Positions 1-4,304 of a DNA stretch of 8,030 nucleotides are shown in pieces (positions within the stretch are counted from its first letter, which is position 1; each line of letters begins with the position of its first letter). Location of the stretch: NCBI GenBank assembly GCA_017617145.1, contig JAFZWX010000176.1, forward strand, positions 1 to 8,030, read 5' to 3'. Under the pieces are notes generated by a model that was not told the origin of the DNA, searched no databases, and saw only the letters and a list, made by a program, of their open reading frames with translations. Source of the stretch: Treponema sp. (GTDB lineage Bacteria; Spirochaetota; Spirochaetia; Treponematales; Treponemataceae). The translations under genes were made by a program, and so were the position numbers.

Positions 1-1
1 A

Positions 2-1057
2 CAGTTGCGTAACCCGGATTTGTTGCTGGAATATATTGAAACCAGAGTACAACATGACAACCATATACATTATGTGATTCTTGACGAAGTACAATTAGTT
101 GAAGATTTTGTTGAGGTTTTGTTGAGTTTGATGCAGGACAAACGGCTGGATGTATATGTTTCAGGTTCCAACTCTAAATTCTTGTCGAAAGATGTTGTGA
201 CTGAGTTTCGTGGCAGAGGTGACGAAATTCATCTGTATCCATTATCATTTGCAGAGTATTACGCGGCAGTTGGAGGCGACAAAAACGAAGCATGGAAAAG
301 CTATTACACATACGGCGGTCTGCCTCAAATTCTTCAAATAGACAGTGAGGAGAAGAAAATCAATTATCTGGCTGATTTGTATGAGTTGACTTATATTAAA
401 GATATTGTTGAGCGCAACCATCTGAGAAATGTTGAAGGATTGCGTCAGTTGGTCAGGATATTGGCCTCTAACATCGGTTCGCCAACCAATCCCAAACGAA
501 TAGGCAACACCTTCCAATCAGCTAAAAACATCAAGATAAAAGACAGTACTATTAAGGAATATATCGGCTATCTGCAGGATTCATTCATGATAGAAGAAGC
601 GATGCGATATGATGTGAAAGGACGGAAATATATTGGCACAAAAACCAAATATTATTTTGCCGACATGGGCATTCGTGCCGCAATTTTGAATTTCAGGAAA
701 CAAGAAGAGCCTCACATTATGGAAAACATTATCTATAACGAATTGCGCATGCGAGGCTATCGTGTAGATGTCGGACTTGTTGAGACATGGACCACTAATG
801 CAGAAAAGAAAAACGTTCGTGTGCCATTAGAGGTTGATTTTGTTGTAAACAAAGGCGCTGAGCGGGTGTATATCCAATCGGCGTATCAGATGCCTACAGA
901 TGAAAAAGCTGCGCAGGAGAAACGGCCGCTCCTTAATACCAACGACAGTTTCCGTAAGATAATTATTGTTGGCAACGACATTAAGCGCAAAACCGACGAG
1001 CAGGGCATTATGACAATGAGTCTTTTCGATTTCTTGTTAGACCCGACATGTATATGA
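2..1057 (+). CDS. AAA-type ATPase with DUF4143-like C-terminal domain, 5'-truncated
   Basis: The reading frame is open to the left edge, so the N-terminus, including the Walker A P-loop, lies outside the window; a TTG at position 5 is not the true start. Counting from that TTG, a Walker B motif (HYVILDEVQ, about residues 22-30) is followed by the sensor-like SGSNS (53-57), then GRGDEIHLYPLSFAEY and GGLPQIL, which are typical of AAA_14 ATPases. The rest resembles DUF4143, with a degenerate PD-(D/E)XK-like series near the C-terminus (ENIIYNEL, LEVDFVV, then IQS in place of a QxK). Proteins of this family are common multi-copy accessory genes in Bacteroidota and their cellular role is poorly defined; nucleic-acid or toxin-antitoxin-like functions have been suggested but nothing here decides it. 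The gene ends 23 nt before the convergent TSCPD gene with no obvious hairpin between them. Confidence 0.9.
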   Translation, partial: QLRNPDLLLEYIETRVQHDNHIHYVILDEVQLVEDFVEVLLSLMQDKRLDVYVSGSNSKFLSKDVVTEFRGRGDEIHLYPLSFAEYYAAVGGDKNEAWKSYYTYGGLPQILQIDSEEKKINYLADLYELTYIKDIVERNHLRNVEGLRQLVRILASNIGSPTNPKRIGNTFQSAKNIKIKDSTIKEYIGYLQDSFMIEEAMRYDVKGRKYIGTKTKYYFADMGIRAAILNFRKQEEPHIMENIIYNELRMRGYRVDVGLVETWTTNAEKKNVRVPLEVDFVVNKGAERVYIQSAYQMPTDEKAAQEKRPLLNTNDSFRKIIIVGNDIKRKTDEQGIMTMSLFDFLLDPTCI

Positions 1058-1080
1058 TATTCTTTTGAGGTTATGCCTAT

Positions 1081-1335
1081 TTACCGCCTCTTCAGCTCCT
1101 TCAGCGCCTGACAAAGCTGATCCGGACATGAAGTGATTTTATTTCCGCAGCGGATGCCATCGAGTTTGGCGATAACGTCGTCGATTTTCTGCCCTTGCAC
1201 CAATCTGCATATTCCTTGCAGGTTTCCGTTGCATCCTCCGAGGAACGCCACATTTTGAATGACGTTGTCATCGTCGGCAGTCACGTCAATGAGAATCGAG
1301 CAAGTGCCTTGGGTGGTGTATTGAATGTGCTTCAT
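1081..1335 (-). CDS. TSCPD-domain protein, small cysteine-rich (TIGR03905-like)
   Basis: This 84-residue protein carries six cysteines (12, 35, 43, 63, 70, 75), including the hallmark TSCPD motif at 68-72 and GGCNGN at 33-38. That pattern matches the short stand-alone TSCPD family, whose domain also occurs at the C-terminus of some ribonucleotide reductases, where it is thought to bind metal. The function of the stand-alone form is not established. I chose the ATG at 1335 (protein start MKHIQYTTQGTCS) and not the upstream ATG at 1410: the extra 25 residues look non-coding, and a TAnnTTTG promoter box lies inside that extension. The gene is convergent with the ATPase on its left and divergent from the 57-codon gene on its right. 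Confidence 0.85.
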   Translation of the reverse strand: MKHIQYTTQGTCSILIDVTADDDNVIQNVAFLGGCNGNLQGICRLVQGQKIDDVIAKLDGIRCGNKITSCPDQLCQALKELKRR

Positions 1336-1350
1336 GAGAAATATTTTTTG

Positions 1351-1358
1351 CAAAGATA
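1351..1358 (-). promoter_or_regulatory. Bacteroidota-type -7 promoter box for the TSCPD gene
   Basis: Read on the minus strand the bases are TATCTTTG, an exact match to the TAnnTTTG -7 consensus of the Bacteroidota primary sigma factor. It lies 15 nt upstream of the chosen ATG and would give a very short leader. I found no good TTTG -33 element at the expected spacing, so the call rests on one box in AT-rich DNA. Confidence 0.4.
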
Positions 1359-1408
1359 AAAAATTTTGCACTAAGCTGCTAACATTATACAATATTCGTA
1401 TCATGTTC

Positions 1409-1435
1409 ACACCAACTTCAAAGGGATATTGGTGT
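1409..1435. repeat. Short inverted repeat, possible operator
   Basis: ACACCAA (1409-1415) and TTGGTGT (1429-1435) form a perfect 7-bp inverted repeat around a 13-nt spacer. It sits upstream of the TSCPD promoter box and about 150 nt upstream of the sigma-54 promoter, so it could be a regulator binding site for either gene. It is not followed by a T-run, which argues against a terminator. A repeat of this size can occur by chance. Confidence 0.3.
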
Positions 1436-1450
1436 AAAGGAATAGAAGGA

Positions 1451-1516
1451 ATGACAATTTAGCATTAACAAAATAAATTTCATGACATTATTTCAGATTA
1501 TTCAACAATGTGTCAT
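1451..1516. promoter_or_regulatory. Three ATGACA hexamers, candidate enhancer sites for the sigma-54 promoter
   Basis: ATGACA occurs at 1451-1456 and 1482-1487, and as its reverse complement TGTCAT at 1511-1516. The start-to-start spacings are 31 and 29 nt, close to three helical turns, so the sites would lie on nearly the same DNA face. They sit roughly 75-135 nt upstream of the start site predicted from the sigma-54 match, the usual distance for enhancer-binding activators. Hexamers in AT-rich DNA are weak evidence alone; the regular spacing and the position make this worth recording. Confidence 0.3.
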
Positions 1517-1559
1517 ATCACAACTATATTCCCAAGTATTATATTGATATATTAACAAA

Positions 1560-1575
1560 TGGCACGATTTTTGCA
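1560..1575 (+). promoter_or_regulatory. Sigma-54 (RpoN) promoter
   Basis: The sequence TGGCACGATTTTTGCA matches the sigma-54 consensus (TGGCACG-N4-TTGCW) at every fixed position, with the invariant GG (1561-1562) and GC (1573-1574) separated by exactly 10 nt. The predicted start is near 1586, giving a leader of about 50 nt before the ATG at 1637. No TAnnTTTG primary-sigma box is visible between 1500 and 1636 on the plus strand. Sigma-54 transcription needs an AAA+ activator, which is not encoded in this window. Confidence 0.65.
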
Positions 1576-1593
1576 GAATTTTAATAGCAGTGT

Positions 1594-1618
1594 TTCTTCG
1601 GCTGCATAATTCGAAGGA
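1594..1618 (+). promoter_or_regulatory. Leader hairpin overlapping the AAGGAG ribosome-binding sequence
   Basis: TTCTTCG (1594-1600) can pair with CGAAGGA (1612-1618) in a 7-bp stem with one G-U pair and an 11-nt loop. The right arm contains most of AAGGAG (1614-1619), the only Shine-Dalgarno-like sequence before the ATG at 1637. The 17-nt distance to the ATG is longer than normal, so the ribosome-site role is uncertain. Confidence 0.3.
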
Positions 1619-1636
1619 GTTTAAAACAATAAAGTT

Positions 1637-1810
1637 ATGGCAACAAATCCACCTTCAGGAGATGGACATCGTAATGGAGCTGTAAGACAACGTTCACAAG
1701 CATTCAATCCTAAAACAGAGCAATGGGTAAAAAGAGATGCAAGAACTGGACATTTTATGGATGTCAAACAAGACGGGACTCCATTCAAAGGCGTACGCAA
1801 AGAAAAGTGA
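1637..1810 (+). CDS. Small conserved-looking hypothetical protein, 57 aa
   Basis: ATG at 1637 opens a 57-residue reading frame ending in TGA. The protein begins MATNPPSGDGHRNGAVRQRS, contains a FNPKT..WVKRD segment, and ends GTPFKGVRKEK. It is hydrophilic, basic, rich in Gly, Pro and Lys, and lacks cysteine, a signal peptide or a membrane segment. The composition is clearly protein-like, not random AT-rich translation, and the segments resemble a family of roughly 60-residue hypothetical proteins I have seen in many bacteria, though I cannot name it or verify this here. It has its own exact sigma-54 promoter match, an AAGGAG-containing leader and a strong terminator 24 nt after the stop, so it appears to be a monocistronic unit. 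Function unknown; it could be a small nucleic-acid-binding or stress-related protein. Confidence 0.75.
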   Translation: MATNPPSGDGHRNGAVRQRSQAFNPKTEQWVKRDARTGHFMDVKQDGTPFKGVRKEK

Positions 1811-1833
1811 TATTATTATCACAATTAATCATC

Positions 1834-1878
1834 AAGTTAACCGTATTTAACTAAATACCACAATACGGTTAACTTTTT
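1834..1878 (+). terminator. Rho-independent terminator between convergent units
   Basis: A perfect 14-bp inverted repeat (AAGTTAACCGTATT at 1834-1847, AATACGGTTAACTT at 1862-1875) with a 14-nt loop is followed on the plus strand by a T-run (1874-1878). It lies 24 nt after the stop of the 57-codon gene and touches the last codon of the convergent operon. On the minus strand the stem is not followed by a clear T-run, so it acts best for the plus-strand gene, but it may also stop the operon's transcript. Confidence 0.75.
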
Positions 1879-2452
1879 ATCCATTATACTCAAACAATAT
1901 TTTTAATATTTCCGTCTTAATTTCAGATATTTGTTTTGTTATCAACTCATCAAACTTTGTTTTATCAGACAGATTATAGCCTTCATCAAAAATGATTTTA
2001 CTTAAATGCCCTTGCAAATTATCACTTTTCTCTAGAATTTTATCATATAATCCTTGATTAACAGCTAAAAACGCATCAATAAACTGCAATCGTAAGTTTT
2101 TACAACAGTCTTGTATATTACTATCTATATCTTGTTTTTCGCTTTTACAAATGTCTTTCTTTTTTAATTTATTTGTCTCTGTAACAATACTATCAAAAAA
2201 CTCATATAAATGCTTCATATTATAATCCAACAACAATGTTTTCATCAAGCCAATTTTCCTGTTTTTTTCGTTAATTTGTTCATTGCGTTTTCTATCCTTG
2301 ATAAAAATATATACAACTAAGCATATATTAGCAAGAGCAATAACAACCATAGCTATGTTATACACGTTATCCCATAACGAAGAATTTGGTTGAACTGTAA
2401 TGGTTTGATTTATCGATCTGATTGTATCTTGTAAAATAAATTCATTTTCCAT
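1877..2452 (-). CDS. Single-pass membrane protein with cytoplasmic helical domain, third gene of the trio
   Basis: A 191-residue protein I do not recognise. It has a short N-terminal segment (1-30), one hydrophobic membrane helix at about 31-51 (VYNIAMVVIALANICLVVYI), and an immediately following basic stretch (KDRKRNEQINEKNRK). The positive-inside rule therefore puts the C-terminal 140 residues in the cytoplasm. That part is charged and probably mostly helical, with possible coiled-coil stretches, and has a CC pair near the middle. No enzyme motif is visible. Its start follows the stop of the STAS-like gene by one base (TAATATG on the minus strand), implying tight translational coupling and a shared role. 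As the only membrane component of the operon it could be the sensor or the effector of the ATPase/STAS-like pair; both are inferences. It is strongly AT-rich compared with hsdM. Confidence 0.8.
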   Translation of the reverse strand: MENEFILQDTIRSINQTITVQPNSSLWDNVYNIAMVVIALANICLVVYIFIKDRKRNEQINEKNRKIGLMKTLLLDYNMKHLYEFFDSIVTETNKLKKKDICKSEKQDIDSNIQDCCKNLRLQFIDAFLAVNQGLYDKILEKSDNLQGHLSKIIFDEGYNLSDKTKFDELITKQISEIKTEILKILFEYNG

Positions 2453-2453
2453 A

Positions 2454-2801
2454 TTAATCTAAAGCTGTTTTTGTCCTTAATATTCTATCTATTGCCTCTG
2501 TTAATGGTTTTTCGTATTGGTAATCACCTTGTGATTCAAAAGTAAATCTCTCTAAAAATTTTTCTTTTCCCAATTTTGTAACAACATTAACAAATAATTC
2601 TTCAAAAAATGATGGATTTATAGAATAAATATTATCAGGGATAATAATGATAACTTTGTCATTACTACTTTCAATGGCATCTATATTCGATTTTTCACGA
2701 ACATATTTACCTCTATCTCGACCAGTAAAAACTTTTGAGATTTTCTCCCCATCTTTTACTCTAAAATCTTCAAGATTAATTACATTTCCTTTACTTAACA
2801 T
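2454..2801 (-). CDS. STAS-like (DUF4325-type) domain protein
   Basis: This 115-residue protein shows the pattern of the DUF4325 STAS-like family: FTGRDRGKYVR (25-35), a hydrophobic beta strand (DKVIIIIPD, 48-56), then SINPSFFEELFVNVVTKLG (60-78), followed by KFLERFTFE. STAS proteins such as SpoIIAA and RsbV are partners of GHKL-fold anti-sigma kinases and are phosphorylated on a Ser or Thr at the start of the helix after this strand; Ser64 in NPSFFEEL is the comparable position, by inference. The gene lies 12 nt after the GHKL ATPase gene and 1 nt before the membrane gene, which supports a kinase/antagonist pair controlling a third partner. No DNA-binding domain is attached, unlike some DUF4325 proteins with an N-terminal helix-turn-helix. 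Family assignment is by motif reading only. Confidence 0.75.
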   Translation of the reverse strand: MLSKGNVINLEDFRVKDGEKISKVFTGRDRGKYVREKSNIDAIESSNDKVIIIIPDNIYSINPSFFEELFVNVVTKLGKEKFLERFTFESQGDYQYEKPLTEAIDRILRTKTALD

Positions 2802-2813
2802 ATTATTACTATT

Positions 2814-4268
2814 TTAATTGTTATTTAATACTGAATCATCATCATTTAATAATATTTTTGCACTTATCAAAGTTCCTGGAAAATAATACTTTCCCTTATA
2901 CACATATTTATTGTCTGGCTTATCTTCAATACTTCCAGAATCATTAAATGCCATTACTTTATAAACGGATTGATTGTCTTTTTGTTGTGTAGTGATTCGA
3001 TATGTTCCGTCAAAAATAATACGACTATTACCAGATGCTATAACCATTTTAGAAATATTATCTGTATCTGGAGAGCCCTTTATATTAAAGAAACTGTCAA
3101 TAAATCTAATTGAACCATTCCCTCTTTTATAATCTTTGGAAGAAACTGATGTAACACCTTCTTGTAATGCATACAACGTCCACAAAGTCTCTTCGTCAAA
3201 TTTACTTTGTTTAAAAAATTCTCGTTTTGTGTATTTTTCTGATAATTCTTCCATTCTATTAACTATATCCTTATTGGGACAATCTTCAGATTTAAATTTC
3301 TCATAAATTGTTTTGCCAAAATTAAGAATAACAAGCCTAAATATACCAAGATGTTTATTGCCAACAATTTCTTCTTTAAAATAACCAATTGAATATCTGT
3401 AATTAGTTGTAGCATGCTCTTCTGCATTAATCAGAATCTCTCCAATAACAATACACAAATCATCTCTTTTTTCACTAGTCAAACATTTATTCATCCTTTT
3501 CAAAGAATTGATAACATAATCTGCCATTTCTGATGTATCCAATTCTTTTTTTTCCATTCTTTTTATTCTATCTTTTTCTGTTTCATTATCATGGACACAT
3601 AATGGATATTCTTCTACATCAGCAAATTTATTGTTTCTTATTCCTAAAATTCTCGGTGTACCAACAGAAAACAACATCTTTTGAACATCTTCATTATTAA
3701 TATTAATACCACTTAATGACTCCGTAAAAGGTATTTTTGTATAATATTGCTTTTTTAAAGTTCTAACAAAATTTAAATAGTCTTTTAATATTATATCAAC
3801 CAATACCTGTGAACTCAATTCAACATTATTTGTAACTTGATAATCTAACTTAATACAAGAGTTATCTTCTATAAATAAGGCATAGACAAGCTTTTGGATT
3901 GTATAAAAACTTTCTTCTGGATTATCGATGATTGAAAAATTTTGTGGTATAACGATATAACCTTTAGAACGATAATCTTTATGTTTTAATGTATCATAAC
4001 AAAACGGACTACTCTTTGTGTTAAGCAAATATTTCAAATTTTTTGGCATTAGAGGATTATTGATAAAACTCGCTTTTTTGACACTATATGAATATGCTCT
4101 GTATCCTGATGCAACACGAGTATATTTATATGATTTTAATGGACGAGGAGAACGGCATGCAACAATTTGTTGTTTTTTATTCTTTCTATGCCTAATTATG
4201 TACTTTAATGCATATAACATTCTAATTTTATGCAAAAGTTCATTTTTGTCTTTCTTACATTTTTTCAT
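2814..4268 (-). CDS. GHKL-type (HATPase_c) ATP-binding protein
   Basis: A 484-residue protein with a C-terminal histidine-kinase-like ATPase fold. The N-box is GEILINAEEHA (276-286; catalytic-type Glu277, Mg-binding Asn281), resembling the anti-sigma kinases SpoIIAB and RsbW. The G1 position reads LNFG (315-318) where DxG is usual. The G2-type glycine loop is KRGNGS (381-386), and PGTLISAKI (464-472) matches the closing strand of the fold. There is no phospho-acceptor histidine domain, so it is not a standard sensor kinase. Residues 1-80 are very basic (about 23 Lys/Arg), possibly nucleic-acid binding. Residues 100-175 (YIVIPQNFSIIDNPEES and onward) might be a divergent STAS-like segment, which is inference. 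The ATG at 4268 lies 36 nt after hsdS, and the STAS-like gene follows, its probable partner. It is much more AT-rich than hsdM, suggesting separate acquisition. Confidence 0.8.
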   Translation of the reverse strand: MKKCKKDKNELLHKIRMLYALKYIIRHRKNKKQQIVACRSPRPLKSYKYTRVASGYRAYSYSVKKASFINNPLMPKNLKYLLNTKSSPFCYDTLKHKDYRSKGYIVIPQNFSIIDNPEESFYTIQKLVYALFIEDNSCIKLDYQVTNNVELSSQVLVDIILKDYLNFVRTLKKQYYTKIPFTESLSGININNEDVQKMLFSVGTPRILGIRNNKFADVEEYPLCVHDNETEKDRIKRMEKKELDTSEMADYVINSLKRMNKCLTSEKRDDLCIVIGEILINAEEHATTNYRYSIGYFKEEIVGNKHLGIFRLVILNFGKTIYEKFKSEDCPNKDIVNRMEELSEKYTKREFFKQSKFDEETLWTLYALQEGVTSVSSKDYKRGNGSIRFIDSFFNIKGSPDTDNISKMVIASGNSRIIFDGTYRITTQQKDNQSVYKVMAFNDSGSIEDKPDNKYVYKGKYYFPGTLISAKILLNDDDSVLNNN

Positions 4269-4304
4269 ATTGTTTTATAGTTAAAAAAATACGAACAAAA
4301 AACT

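Noticed and set aside
1336..1410. N-terminal extension of the TSCPD protein to an ATG at 1410
   Set aside because: The added 25 residues (MNMIRILYNVSSLVQNF...) do not resemble the family, whose members start close to the TTxGTCS segment, and a -7 promoter box falls inside the extension.
1834..1878. 14-bp inverted repeat as a recombinase or attachment site
   Set aside because: There is only one copy, it ends in a T-run, and it sits between two convergent gene ends, so a terminator explains it fully.
4018..4284. 88-codon plus-strand reading frame opposite the start of the ATPase gene
   Set aside because: It is hydrophobic and Phe/Leu-rich, as expected from the antisense of AT-rich coding DNA, and lies entirely over a well-supported gene. 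The same applies to the other short frames opposite hsdS, hsdM and the left-hand ATPase.
4269..4304. Possible internal promoter before the ATPase gene
   Set aside because: Minus-strand TATTTTTT after a TTTG-like stretch differs from TAnnTTTG and the spacing is poor; it is probably chance in an AT-rich gap.
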